This document shows positions 51,172 to 59,906 of a stretch of 64,000 nt of DNA, piece after piece. The DNA is from Nocardia sp. NRRL S-836 (GTDB lineage: Bacteria > Actinomycetota > Actinomycetes > Mycobacteriales > Pseudonocardiaceae). Each line of letters opens with the position of its first letter. The stretch's first letter is position 1. A program made the position numbers and the translations under genes. The stretch is from positions 26,874-90,873 of the forward strand of contig NZ_LGDY01000105.1 of NCBI RefSeq assembly GCF_001279525.1, in the 5' to 3' direction. The notes below the pieces were generated by a model. That model had not been told where the DNA came from. It was given only the letters and a program-made list of their open reading frames with translations, and made no database searches.

Positions 51172-51751
51172 TCAGCCGGTCAGGCGGAACGTGGCGTCAC
51201 CGCGACCGGTCGCGGTTGTGATCGGGTGGAGCTTCAACCGGTAGGCGTGGTGCCGCACGTACCGGTCCGGGAAGTTGTACGACTGGAGCCGCTGGGCCGG
51301 GGTGCCGGGCCAGCGGGCGAGCACCCGGCTCTCCTCGGCCGCGGTGAGGGCCATGATCGCGCCGTGGCGCTTCGAAGTGCCGCCGAGTGAGTAGGCGGTC
51401 GTCGGCTGGAGCCGGTAGGTGCTGACGTCGAACGGGTTCGTCGTCAGGATCGGCTGGTACTCGCGCCCGCCGTTCGGCTTCAGGTGGTCGATGTGGAGCG
51501 CCCACTCGGCACGGCCGCGCAGCTTCGTCCACACCGGACCCTCGACCACGTTGCCGGTGAGACCGATGCTCGAAAGCGTGCCGAGCCTGGTCCACGTGCC
51601 GAGGATCGAGTTCGAGCCCTCGACGGTGTTTGGCCGTCACCGGACACGCGCACGTAGCGGTAGCCGCCGGTCGCGCCCGGCACCTCGGTCAGCTGGGTGT
51701 CGACGACCGGCGTGGCGCCGGGCGGGGTCGATGTAGAGCTGCGGCGTCGGG
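51172..51751 (-). pseudogene. 5'-truncated, frameshifted duplicate of the GH43/AbfB gene
   Basis: The sequence matches the middle and end of the adjacent gene at 51802-53253: LYIDP, VVDTQLTEVPGATGGYRYVR, VEGPVW, SLGGTSKRHGAIMALTAAEE, then a single AbfB-like repeat ending ATTATGRGDATFRLTG. Two frameshifts interrupt it, near 51720 and near 51630, and the first ~200 codons are missing. It begins just beyond the terminator of the intact gene. The last open part, 51172-51549, could still be translated but lacks the catalytic half. Confidence 0.8.
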
Positions 51752-51753
51752 AC

Positions 51754-51787
51754 GGGAGGGGTGGCCGCCGGGGGCAGCCACCCTCCC
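51754..51787 (-). terminator. Terminator of the GH43/AbfB operon
   Basis: GGGAGGGTGGC pairs with GCCACCCCTCCC (one bulge) around an 11-nt loop, 15 nt after the stop codon of the gene at 51802. Confidence 0.7.
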
Positions 51788-51801
51788 GAGCTGTGCCGCG
51801 G

Positions 51802-53253
51802 TCAGCCGGTCAGGCGGAACGTGGCGTCACCGCGAGCGGTCGCGGTCGTGACCGGGTCGAGCTTCAACTGGTAGGCGTAGTGCCGGATGTAGCGGTCGGG
51901 GTGGTTGTAGGACTGGAAGGAGCTCCACGACGACGACGCCAGCCCGGCGACCTGGCGGAACGTGGCGTCCGCCTGGAACTGGGCCGTGCCGTCGAGGGGT
52001 GCGAGCACGAAGTCGTAGTTGACGTGCCGCAGGTAGTAGCCGGGGTAGTTGACGGACTGGAACGACACGCCCGAGGCGTCGGCCAGGCCGGGCATGATCC
52101 GGAACTGGGCGTCCTGCGCCGGGGTGACGTTGGCGTCGATGCGCACGTCGAAGTCGGCGTGGCGGACGTAGCGGTCCTGGAAGTTGAACGACTGCAGGCG
52201 GTTCACCGGCCTGCTCGTGCCGTACCTGGCCAGCACGCGGCTTTCCTCGGCGGCGGTCAGGCTCATGATGCCGCCGTGGCGCTTGCGGCTGGTGCCGAGC
52301 GAGTAGTCCGACACGGTGCGGAAGTTGTTCGTGCTGCCGAGGTTGGTGGACGTGATCGGCATGTACCCGCGGCCGGTGGCGAACTGGTCGAGCCACAGCG
52401 CCCACTCGTTGCGGCCGTTGAACGGCATCCACATCGGACCCTCGACGACGTTGCCGCCGGTGGCGCCGTTCGAGATGCCCATGTGCGACAGGTCGCCGAT
52501 GCGCGTCCACGAACCGAGGACCGTGTTGCTGCCCTCGATGGTGATCTGCCCGTCCGCGGAGGCGCGGTAGTAGCGGAAACCGCCGACACCGCCGGGGGAC
52601 TCGACGATCTGGGTGTCGATGACGCCCTGGTTCCCGGGCCGGTCGATGTAGAGGGCCGGCGCGGTGACCGTGCGGAAGTCACGGGTGCGCGTGTAGTAGA
52701 TGCGGTGCTTCTTGACGCCGTTGAGGGTCGCGTTCGTCGCCCAGTACACGACGTAGTCGCCGGAGGCGGGGTCGTAGATCGCCTCGGGTGCCCAGGCGTC
52801 ACCCGCACCGGAGATCGCGCCGGCGACGTTCAGCAGCCGTGGCGCGGACCAGTTCGCCAGGTCCGTGGACTCCCACACGACCAGCGACGTGCTGCCGCGG
52901 TTGGCCGCGTCGCTCCACGACGTGCCGCTCGCGATGCGCAGGTCCGTCGCGATGATCCAGTAGCGGTCCCCGTTGGGGGAGCGGACGATCGCGGGGTCGC
53001 GCACGCCCTTCGTGCCCACGGTGGACAGCAGTGCCGGAGCGCCGTCGTTCAGGTCGGTCCAGTGCAGGCCGTCCCTGCTGTGCGCCAGGTAGAGCTGCTC
53101 CCCGCTCGCGGACTCGCCGGTGAAGTGCGCCATCAGGTAGCCGGTGAACGGGTCGGCGGCCGATGCCCGGTCCACCGCGACGAGGACCTGGGCGGTGAGC
53201 ACCAGCAACACCGCGAGCAGGGTCGTGCCCGCACGCGACAGTGAACGTTTCAC
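51802..53253 (-). CDS. Secreted GH43-like arabinofuranosidase with C-terminal AbfB (CBM42) repeats
   Basis: 483 residues. Signal peptide (RAGTTLLAVLLVLTAQVLVA), a five-bladed beta-propeller domain (MAHFTGESASGEQLYLAHSR; GVRDPAIVRSPNGDRYWIIA; GDAWAPEAIYDPASGDYVVY), then three AbfB beta-trefoil repeats (LQSFNFQDRYVRHADF; FQSVNYPGYYLRHVNY; FQSYNHPDRYIRHYAY) that bind arabinose side chains. It should release or trim arabino-oligosaccharides extracellularly. GTG start with GGAGAAC upstream. Separated by 18 nt from the upstream GH43 gene, so cotranscribed under the operators at 54709-54777. Confidence 0.9.
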   Translation of the reverse strand: MKRSLSRAGTTLLAVLLVLTAQVLVAVDRASAADPFTGYLMAHFTGESASGEQLYLAHSRDGLHWTDLNDGAPALLSTVGTKGVRDPAIVRSPNGDRYWIIATDLRIASGTSWSDAANRGSTSLVVWESTDLANWSAPRLLNVAGAISGAGDAWAPEAIYDPASGDYVVYWATNATLNGVKKHRIYYTRTRDFRTVTAPALYIDRPGNQGVIDTQIVESPGGVGGFRYYRASADGQITIEGSNTVLGSWTRIGDLSHMGISNGATGGNVVEGPMWMPFNGRNEWALWLDQFATGRGYMPITSTNLGSTNNFRTVSDYSLGTSRKRHGGIMSLTAAEESRVLARYGTSRPVNRLQSFNFQDRYVRHADFDVRIDANVTPAQDAQFRIMPGLADASGVSFQSVNYPGYYLRHVNYDFVLAPLDGTAQFQADATFRQVAGLASSSWSSFQSYNHPDRYIRHYAYQLKLDPVTTATARGDATFRLTG

Positions 53254-53271
53254 GGTTTTGTTCTCCTCCGG

Positions 53272-54669
53272 TCAGAGGGTGGGGACGATCGGGGCGATGG
53301 TGCCGTCGGCGTTGAACGTCATGCGGTCGACGGTGACCTCGCGGTTGGTGCCGTTGCCGCCGGGCACGGCGAACCGGTGGTAGGCGATGTGCCAGGTGTC
53401 GGTGCCGGGCACCTGGACGACCGAGTGGTGGCCGGTGCCCTTGATGCCGAGCTCCAGGCGTTTCTGCAGCACGACACCGCGTTTGGTCCACGGCCCGAGC
53501 GGCGATGGACCGGTCGCGTAGGCGACCTGGTAGTTCTCGTCACGGGTGTCGTTCTCGGACCACATGAAGTAGTAGGTGCCGTTGCGCTTGAGCACGAACG
53601 ACGCCTCGCGGAAGCCCGCCGTGGTGATGGTCCGGACCGCTGCCGGGTCGAACGAGACCATGTCCGCGTTCAACGGGACGACGTACGCGGCACCGTTGCC
53701 CCAGTACAGGTAGGACCGGCCGTCGTCATCGGTGAACACCATCGGGTCGATGGCCTGACCGGGGTACGTGCCCGCACGGACCAGGGGAGTGCCGAGCGCG
53801 TCGCGGAACGGGCCGGTGGGGGAGTCGGACACGGCCACGCCCAGGTGCTTCCTCGTGTCACCGGTGGCCGCACCGCCGCTGAAGTACAGGTAGTACTTGC
53901 CGTTCTTGGCCACGACCGCGGGCGCCCAGGCCGAGTTGTCGGCCCAGGACACGTCCGGCCCGTGGTCGAGGATCACGCCGTGATCGGTCCAGTTGACGAG
54001 GTCCGGCGACGAGAACGCCTTGTAGTAGGGCGCGGACCAGCCCGCATAGCCGTCCGTCGTCGCGTACAGGTAGTAGCGGCCGTTGAAGTTCGTGATGTGC
54101 GGGTCGGCGAACAGGCCCGGGACCACCGGTCCCTTCGCGGTCTTCGGCTGCCATGGCGCCGTGATGCGGAAGGAACTGTCGGCGCGGAACCTCGCTGTGT
54201 CCTGGTAGGACTCCACCCACAGCTCGAAGTCCTTGTGCCGCAACCGCCGGTCCGGGTAGTTGAACGACACCAGCGACACCGACCCGGACACCGAACCGCC
54301 AGCGGGGCAGAACGTCGCGTCCCCGCGGAAGGCCGGCGTGCCGTCGTTGGCCTCCAGGCGCACCCGCAGGTCGCGGTGGCGCAGGAACATGCCGTTGGCC
54401 GCCTGCAGGGAGTAGCACGCCGGTGAGGCCAGGCCGTTGACGACGGTGAACGTGGCGTCCGACCTGGTCTGCGCCGAGCTGCCCGAGGTCACGGCGTCGA
54501 GCCGGCCCAGGTAGTCGGCATGGCGCACGAACCGGCCGGGGTAGTTCACCGCCTCCAGGGATCGTGCTCCCGTGGGCAGCGTGGCGGCGGACGCCGGCAG
54601 GACGGGCAGGGTGAGTGTCGAGGCGACGACGAGAGACGACACGGTGAGCAGACGTGTCCCGCGGTTCAT
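53272..54669 (-). CDS. Secreted GH43 arabinanase/arabinofuranosidase with N-terminal AbfB domain
   Basis: 465 residues. Signal peptide ending LPASAA, then AbfB repeats (LEAVNYPGRFVRHADYLGRL; LQAANGMFLRHRDL; FNYPDRRLRHKDF), then a GH43 propeller with catalytic-type FADPHITNFNGRYYLYATT (base Asp), AIDPMVFTDDDG (pKa Asp) and FREASFVLKRNGTYYFMWSE (acid Glu). Degrades arabinan or arabinoxylan. First gene of the pair; two LacI-type palindromes precede its ATG, giving arabinose-polymer-dependent control. Confidence 0.92.
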   Translation of the reverse strand: MNRGTRLLTVSSLVVASTLTLPVLPASAATLPTGARSLEAVNYPGRFVRHADYLGRLDAVTSGSSAQTRSDATFTVVNGLASPACYSLQAANGMFLRHRDLRVRLEANDGTPAFRGDATFCPAGGSVSGSVSLVSFNYPDRRLRHKDFELWVESYQDTARFRADSSFRITAPWQPKTAKGPVVPGLFADPHITNFNGRYYLYATTDGYAGWSAPYYKAFSSPDLVNWTDHGVILDHGPDVSWADNSAWAPAVVAKNGKYYLYFSGGAATGDTRKHLGVAVSDSPTGPFRDALGTPLVRAGTYPGQAIDPMVFTDDDGRSYLYWGNGAAYVVPLNADMVSFDPAAVRTITTAGFREASFVLKRNGTYYFMWSENDTRDENYQVAYATGPSPLGPWTKRGVVLQKRLELGIKGTGHHSVVQVPGTDTWHIAYHRFAVPGGNGTNREVTVDRMTFNADGTIAPIVPTL

Positions 54670-54708
54670 GATGGGCTCCGATCTTCGTCGAACGGGGCGA
54701 ATCACATA

Positions 54709-54777
54709 GTTAGCGCTAACATCTGTTGCGTGTGTAGTGGCGATGGTGCTGCGGTAACGCTATGTTAGCGTTAACAT
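54709..54777. promoter_or_regulatory. Two LacI-type operators ahead of the arabinan operon
   Basis: GTTAGCGCTAAC (54709-54720, perfect) and ATGTTAGCGTTAACAT (54762-54777, one internal mismatch) have centres 55 bp apart, about five helical turns, which would allow looping by a tetrameric repressor. The repressor gene is not in this window. Confidence 0.8.
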
Positions 54778-55149
54778 TCTCTGGCTGAGCTAAATGAAAA
54801 CACAGCGGTAACTCGGGCGTCAACGGATCGTGTCGACGAGGTGTCGAACGGCTGTTGGTGCTCGGAGCCGCGCCGAGCCACGCTCTCCTCGGGCGGCGCG
54901 GGGCCGCCCTCGCGCACGCGAGGAAGCGCCGGCCTCGGTTCGGTCTGCACGCCGCTGATCGGCCGCCCCGGTGCGGCTGCCGCCGGTCCGCCGGTCGGGG
55001 AAGGCGTCCCGACGCTCGGGACCGCCTGTCCGAAAGGGTCGAGGCGGTGGCCCTTGAGGTCATTGCCGGACCGAGTCGCATTGCTTGTCGATGGACACCA
55101 GCCATACCCTTTTGCAAGCTCATTTGCCGGTTGATATGAGGCGTTGCGA
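54778..55149. other. Gene-free intergenic stretch
   Basis: Between the arabinan operon and the aminotransferase I see no gene with proper codon bias. A -35-like TTGCAA (55113-55118) and a TGATAT (55132-55137) ahead of the aminotransferase could be its promoter. Confidence 0.45.
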
Positions 55150-56493
55150 GTGAGACCTTTCACGGTCGCTTTGAGCGATCTCCACGAAACGCAGAGCATG
55201 CCGTTCGTCGACGCGACCGCTCTTCGCCGGGCTGCGTCGGGAAAATCGGGTGATGTGATTTCGCTTGCTTCCGGTACGCCGTACGAGGGCGACTTCGACC
55301 TGGAAGCCGTGCAGGACTACCTGGAACTCTTCCGCCGGCACCTCGTGGTGCGCTACGGCGGTGACGAACGCGACGCGACGCGGACGATTCTCCAATACGG
55401 CCGCGTCAAAGGCGTGATCAACGACCTCGTGGCCCGGCACCTCGAGGTGGACGAACAGATCACCGCGGACGCGGACTCCATCGTCGTGACGGTGGGCGGT
55501 CAAGAAGCGCTCTTCCTGACCATGCGGGCATTGCGGCGCACCGACCAGGACGCGATTCTCGCTGTTCACCCCACGTACTTCGGCTTCGTCGGTGCGGCAG
55601 AGCTCGCCGATCTGACAGTGCTGCCGGTGAAGGACAACGCGGACGGGATCGACCTGGACGATTTGGAGAACGTGGTCGCCGAGGCCGTTGCGGCCGGCAT
55701 TCGGCCACGTGCCGTCTACGTCGTGCCGGACTTCGCGAACCCCACCGGTACGACGATGCCACTGCGGACCAGGCAGCGACTCCTCGACATCGCCGGTGAA
55801 CTCGGGTTGCTCATCGTGGAGGACAACGCCTACGGGCTGCTGTCAACTGATCGGGAGCATCCGCGCACTATAAAGTCGATGGACCGGAACAAGCAGGTCG
55901 TCTATTGCGGTTCGTTCGCCAAGACCGGTGTTCCCGGTGCCCGGGTCGGCTATCTCGTGGCCGACCAGCCGGTGACCGGCGGCGCCCCCGGCGAGACGTT
56001 GTCCGACGAGCTCGCCCGGATCAAGAACATGGTCACGCTGAACACGTCACCGATCGCGCAGGCGGTGATCGGCGGAAAGCTCATCCACCACAACTTCAGC
56101 CTGCGCGACGCGAATCTTGCCGTAGCCCGGCACTACCACCACAACCTCACCGTCGCACTGGACACCTTGGCCGAACTGTTCCCGGAGGGGTCCGAACCAG
56201 AGGTCACCTGGTCCGCGCCGCGAGGCGGGTTCTTCATCGTGGTGAACGTCCCGTTCGACACCACCGATGAGCTTTCCGAGGAATGTGCCGTCGAGCACGG
56301 CGTCCGATGGGTTCCGATCCACCGGTTCTACGGCGACGGGAAACCGCGCCGCCGGCTGCGCATCTCGATCAGCTCGGTCACGCCTGAGGCGCTGCGCACC
56401 GGACTCGTCAGATTGGCCGGCTTCATCTCGCAGCACGTCGAGAAGTCCACACCGAGCGTTTCGTCACCCTCCCGATCGGAATTCCTGCAATGA
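55150..56493 (+). CDS. PLP-dependent aminotransferase, class I/II (MocR/2-aminoadipate-type without HTH)
   Basis: 447 residues. ISLASGTPYEGDFDLEAVQD, QYGRVKGVINDLVARHL, TVGGQEALFLTMRAL, PDFANPTGTTM, VEDNAYGLLSTD and the PLP lysine of CGSFAKTGVPGARVGYL define the fold. The pattern resembles dihydroxyphenylglycine/aminoadipate-type transaminases used in amino acid biosynthesis. GTG 55150 has GAGG 8 nt upstream; a TTG two codons earlier is an alternative. The stop overlaps the cupin ATG by 4 nt, so the two act together. The amino acid made is unknown. Confidence 0.85.
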   Translation: MRPFTVALSDLHETQSMPFVDATALRRAASGKSGDVISLASGTPYEGDFDLEAVQDYLELFRRHLVVRYGGDERDATRTILQYGRVKGVINDLVARHLEVDEQITADADSIVVTVGGQEALFLTMRALRRTDQDAILAVHPTYFGFVGAAELADLTVLPVKDNADGIDLDDLENVVAEAVAAGIRPRAVYVVPDFANPTGTTMPLRTRQRLLDIAGELGLLIVEDNAYGLLSTDREHPRTIKSMDRNKQVVYCGSFAKTGVPGARVGYLVADQPVTGGAPGETLSDELARIKNMVTLNTSPIAQAVIGGKLIHHNFSLRDANLAVARHYHHNLTVALDTLAELFPEGSEPEVTWSAPRGGFFIVVNVPFDTTDELSEECAVEHGVRWVPIHRFYGDGKPRRRLRISISSVTPEALRTGLVRLAGFISQHVEKSTPSVSSPSRSEFLQ

Positions 56494-57059
56494 CACAGTT
56501 GAACGAGATCGGGCCGTCGTCGACCGAACAGTCGGTCAGTGCGACCTGGCAGATCAACCTGGCGGGAAACCGGCAGGGCGCGGCGATCGAGGGCCCGCAG
56601 AAGCAGTTCTTCCGGCCCGTTGCGACCGAAGGGTTGTGCGGAGCCGCGGACCTCTCGGCCTACAGCGTGTCCCTGACGCCCGATCGGCAGGTGATCCCGC
56701 ACTACCACGAAGACGACCGCATCGTCGTCATGCGCTCCGGCACGGCCGTGACCCTGCTCGCCGCACCGGACGAGACCTCGTGGGAGGTGGCGCTGGTGTC
56801 CGGACCCGGAGACATGATCTTCATTCCCGCGTTCTGGCGGCACCAGGCGGTCTGCCTGCACGACGTCGACGCCTTGGAGATCTCCGGAGACGCTCGGTTC
56901 AACCACTCCGTGGTGCTCGCTCCCGAGTTCGAACGCCCGGATCTCGAACAGGAGCTGCGAGACCGGTATTCGGCAGGGCTTCTGGCCCCCGGTGCCCACC
57001 CGGTGACCGAGCTCGCACGACCGCGCGAGCCGCTGCGTGCGGCTGACGTCGTCGGGTAG
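56490..57059 (+). CDS. Cupin-fold protein
   Basis: 189 residues. One cupin domain with IPHYHEDDRIVVMRSGTAVT (two His of the metal set) and a second motif GPGDMIFIPAFWRHQAV, where the last His would complete the site. Could be a dioxygenase, isomerase or a small-molecule sensor. Coupled by a 4-nt overlap to the aminotransferase, so it probably acts on the keto acid or amino acid of that reaction. No DNA-binding domain. Confidence 0.8.
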   Translation: MTQLNEIGPSSTEQSVSATWQINLAGNRQGAAIEGPQKQFFRPVATEGLCGAADLSAYSVSLTPDRQVIPHYHEDDRIVVMRSGTAVTLLAAPDETSWEVALVSGPGDMIFIPAFWRHQAVCLHDVDALEISGDARFNHSVVLAPEFERPDLEQELRDRYSAGLLAPGAHPVTELARPREPLRAADVVG

Positions 57060-57137
57060 CCGTGCGCAATTCTGCCCGACCCCGTTGTGCGAATTCGGAT
57101 TTTATGGCTTGGCCGAGTGGTCGTTACGGTCGAATTC

Positions 57138-58589
57138 ATGGAGTGGAATTTCGCGACAGCCGAACAGCTCGTGGCCGCGATGCGGGCCGGTGAAGTGAGC
57201 TCGGTGGAGCTGACCGACGAGGCGATCGACCGCATAGAACGGGACGACGAGGAGATCAACGCGATCTGCGTGCCGGACTTCGACCGTGCACGAGCCGCCG
57301 CGCACGACGCCGACAAAGCGCGCGCACGGGGCGAAGACCGGCCACTGCTCGGTGTCCCGGTCACGGTCAAGGAGTGCTACAACGTCGCCGGGCTGCCCAC
57401 GACGTGGGGCATGCCGGCGTACCGCGACCACGTGCCGGCCGAAGACGCGGTGCAGGTGGCACGGGTCAAGGCCGCCGGCGCGGTGGTGCTCGGCAAGACC
57501 AACGTGCCGCTGGGGTTGCAGGACCTGCAGAGCTTCAACGAGATCTACGGCACGACCGGCAACCTGTGGGACCACGACCGCACGCCCGGCGGGTCCTCCG
57601 GCGGGTCGGCGGCGGCGCTGGCGGCCGGCTTCGGCGCGTTGTCCCTCGGCACCGACATCGCCGGTTCGCTGCGCACCCCCGCGCACTTCTGCGGCGTCTA
57701 CGCACACAAACCGACGCTCGGGCTGGCGGCGAGCCGCGGCATGGTGCCGCCGTCCGAACCGGCGTTGCCGGTCGAGCTCGACCTCGCCGTCGTCGGGCCG
57801 ATGGCCCGCTCCGCCCGTGACCTCACGCTGCTGCTCGACGTCATGGCCGGGCCGGACCCGCTGACGTCCGGCAAGGCCTACCGGCTGACCCTGCCGCCCG
57901 CACGTCACGAGCGGCTGAGCGACTTCCGGGTCCTGGTCCTCGACGAGCACCCGTTCCTCCCGACTGGATCCGCTGTGCGGGCGGGAGTGCAACGGGTGGC
58001 CGACGCCCTCACCGACGGCGGCGCCCGCGTCGAACGGCACAGCTCACTGCTGCCCGACCTGGCCGAAGCCGCCACGCTCTACACGCAGCTGCTGTTCTCC
58101 GGTTCCGTCGCGCGCTTTCCCGTCGAGGCGCGCGAGCAGCTCCAGGCCCGTGCCGCCCGCCTGAGCGCGGACGACCGGAGCCTCGACGCGGCACGGTTGC
58201 GCGGGATGGTGCTCAGCCACAGCGACTGGCTGGAGACGCACCACCGCCGCGAGCTGCACCGGCACGGCTGGCGGCGGTTCTTCGCCGAGTTCGACGCCGT
58301 CGTGTGCCCGATCACGCCGACCCCCGCGTTCCCGCACGACCACCACCCGGACCTGCTGGAACGGCGGATCGACATCGACGGCACCGAGCACCCGTTCTTC
58401 GACCAGCTCGTCTGGGCCGGCCTGGCCACCATGCCCGGCCTGCCCGCGACCGCCGTCCCGACAGGACTGTCCACTGATGGCCTGCCGGTGGGCGTGCAGC
58501 TCATCGGCCCGATGTTCGAGGACCGCACCCCGCTGCGGCTGGCCGAGCTGCTCGAACAGGCCATGGGCGGTTTCCAGGCACCGAGGTAG
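57138..58589 (+). CDS. Amidase-signature hydrolase
   Basis: 483 residues. The Ser-cisSer-Lys triad is clear: Lys in VPVTVKECYN, GGSSGGSAAALAAGF, and the nucleophile in GTDIAGSLRTPAHFCG. Hydrolyses a carboxamide. TACGGT (57125-57130) lies 7 nt before the ATG, so it has its own leaderless promoter, separate from the aminotransferase-cupin pair. Residual similarity to enantioselective amidases; substrate not predictable. A terminator follows at 58602-58633. Confidence 0.92.
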   Translation: MEWNFATAEQLVAAMRAGEVSSVELTDEAIDRIERDDEEINAICVPDFDRARAAAHDADKARARGEDRPLLGVPVTVKECYNVAGLPTTWGMPAYRDHVPAEDAVQVARVKAAGAVVLGKTNVPLGLQDLQSFNEIYGTTGNLWDHDRTPGGSSGGSAAALAAGFGALSLGTDIAGSLRTPAHFCGVYAHKPTLGLAASRGMVPPSEPALPVELDLAVVGPMARSARDLTLLLDVMAGPDPLTSGKAYRLTLPPARHERLSDFRVLVLDEHPFLPTGSAVRAGVQRVADALTDGGARVERHSSLLPDLAEAATLYTQLLFSGSVARFPVEAREQLQARAARLSADDRSLDAARLRGMVLSHSDWLETHHRRELHRHGWRRFFAEFDAVVCPITPTPAFPHDHHPDLLERRIDIDGTEHPFFDQLVWAGLATMPGLPATAVPTGLSTDGLPVGVQLIGPMFEDRTPLRLAELLEQAMGGFQAPR

Positions 58590-58601
58590 GAACGGTCGAC
58601 C

Positions 58602-58633
58602 GGCACCGCGGCCATCTGCACGGCCGCGGTGCC
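58602..58633 (+). terminator. Terminator after the amidase
   Basis: GGCACCGCGGCC and its perfect complement with an 8-nt loop, 13 nt after the stop codon. Confidence 0.85.
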
Positions 58634-58749
58634 GCGTTCACCTGGACGAGTAATGCGCAAGTCGGTTGGTGGTCGTGGGCGGTCAGGGATCTCGGCCATT
58701 CTCCCGAGATGCCCGAGCTCGGCTGTTCCGGTGCCTGCGGCCGTCATCC

Positions 58750-59604
58750 TCAGCGGCTTGCCCGCAGTATCCGGATCGCCTCCGACGCCCCTCCCTCGAA
58801 CGCCGCACCTCCCTCCAGGTAACCGGCGATCACCTCCGGAGCCGAGCGGTCCTCGACCTCGGTGAACCCGAGCCCGCGCAACTGCGCGGCGATCCCGTCG
58901 GGGGTGAAGTAGCTGAACAGGGGCTCGCCGAGACCGGCCAGCCGATCCGCGCGCGCCTGCTGGTACGCGCGTTCCGCGTCCGTGGTCGCGGAACGCAGGC
59001 AGTCGAACACCACCTCGACCGGCCGGGCCTGACCGGCGATGTAGGCGAGGGTGGCGTGGACGGCCTCCGGGGTCAGGTAGTAGACGACGCCCAGCCACAC
59101 GAACACGGCCGGGGCCGTCCGGGCGAACCCGGCGGACTCCAGTTCCGCCGCCAGCGCCTGGGTCTCGAAGTCGACCGGCACGAAGGTCAGCGTGTCGGGG
59201 CAGTCGATCCCGGTCGCGGCGAGGCGTTCGCGCTTCCACGCCTGGGTGGCGGGGTGGTCGACCTCGAACACGCGCAGGTCGCCGTGCGGGTTGCGGTAGG
59301 CGAAGGTGTCCAGGCCCGCGCCGAGGATCACGACCTGCCGCACGCCGGCGGCAACGGCCGTGGCCACGGTGTCCTCGGCGAAGCGGGCCCTGGCAGCGAA
59401 GACCAGGCGGCGGGGCCGGTCGGTCACGGCGCCGCCGAGGCGGTCGGTCGTGGCCGTGCCCAGTGCCGGCAGGTCTTCCGCGGCGTGGCCGAGCAGGCGT
59501 GCTGCGAGGGGGTCGGTGAAGATCTGTGGCCGGTCGGCGATCTGGTGGTACGCGCGGGCGTACGCGGTGACGAGCGCTGTCCGGCTGGGTCCGCCGTTCT
59601 CCAT
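58750..59604 (-). CDS. SAM-dependent methyltransferase, TIGR00027/LCMT-like family
   Basis: 284 residues. N-terminal SRTALVTAYARAYHQIADRP, SAM motif QVVILGAGLDTFAYRN, VFEVDHPATQAWKRERLA and VFVWLGVVYYLTPEAVHATL are characteristic of the actinobacterial Ppm1/LCMT-like family, many members of which act on small metabolites. TAGCGT lies about 7 nt before the ATG, so the transcript is leaderless. It is surrounded by inverted IS982-type ends, suggesting it may have been moved as cargo. Substrate unknown. Confidence 0.9.
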   Translation of the reverse strand: MENGGPSRTALVTAYARAYHQIADRPQIFTDPLAARLLGHAAEDLPALGTATTDRLGGAVTDRPRRLVFAARARFAEDTVATAVAAGVRQVVILGAGLDTFAYRNPHGDLRVFEVDHPATQAWKRERLAATGIDCPDTLTFVPVDFETQALAAELESAGFARTAPAVFVWLGVVYYLTPEAVHATLAYIAGQARPVEVVFDCLRSATTDAERAYQQARADRLAGLGEPLFSYFTPDGIAAQLRGLGFTEVEDRSAPEVIAGYLEGGAAFEGGASEAIRILRASR

Positions 59605-59672
59605 GTACCCGACGCTACTCACGACGCGTCGGGTACACCGGCGACACGGGACGGGAGGGCGCCTCCCGGGGT

Positions 59673-59906
59673 CTGGACGAGTGGTGCGCAAGTCGAGGCG
59701 GTAGCCGGAGACGGACGAAGGGTGTTCGAGATCCGTTTGTGACGACCGATCCGAACACCCTTCTGACCGCACTCAACGTCAAGATCGACGACCGCCTTGC
59801 CGGGGCCCTCACAGCCGCGATCTGGCACAACCGCGCCACCGGCCAACCCGTCACCCGGTTGCTGACCGCCTACGACCACTGACCGACTTGCGCATTACTC
59901 GTCTAG
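59673..59906. mobile_element. Internally deleted IS982-family element (MITE-like)
   Basis: About 234 bp with terminal inverted repeats (CTGGACGAGTGGTGCGCAAG at the left and CTAGACGAGTAATGCGCAAG inverted at the right). Inside, a 47-codon frame joins the start of an IS982-type transposase (TTDPNTLLTALNVKIDD) directly to its end (TAAIWHNRATGQPVTRLLTA). The whole catalytic core is gone, so it can only move if a full-length copy acts in trans. Family assignment is from remembered IS982 N- and C-termini. Confidence 0.8.
59739..59882 (+). pseudogene. IS982-type transposase remnant (N-terminus fused to C-terminus)
   Basis: GTG at 59739 to TGA at 59882, 47 residues. The first ~20 residues and last ~25 residues look like the two ends of a transposase of ~290 residues; the DDE domain is deleted. 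Not functional. Confidence 0.8.

Larger units (their letters stand above)
58642..59906. mobile_element. Methyltransferase gene bracketed by inverted IS982-derived ends
   Basis: Positions 58642-58686 and, inverted, 59906-59862 are ~45-bp copies of the same IS terminus with 41 of 45 positions identical (outer end CTGGACGAGTAATGCGCAAG and CTAGACGAGTAATGCGCAAG). Both include the codons for the C-terminal end of an IS982-type transposase (LTAYDH / LTAHDH). Between them are an intact methyltransferase gene and a further short IS remnant. The unit therefore has the form of a transposon, but no target duplication was recognised and no functional transposase is present. Confidence 0.7.

Noticed and set aside
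58642..59906. Complete, active IS982 element
   Set aside because: The transposase core is missing; only termini and a 47-codon fusion of its ends remain.
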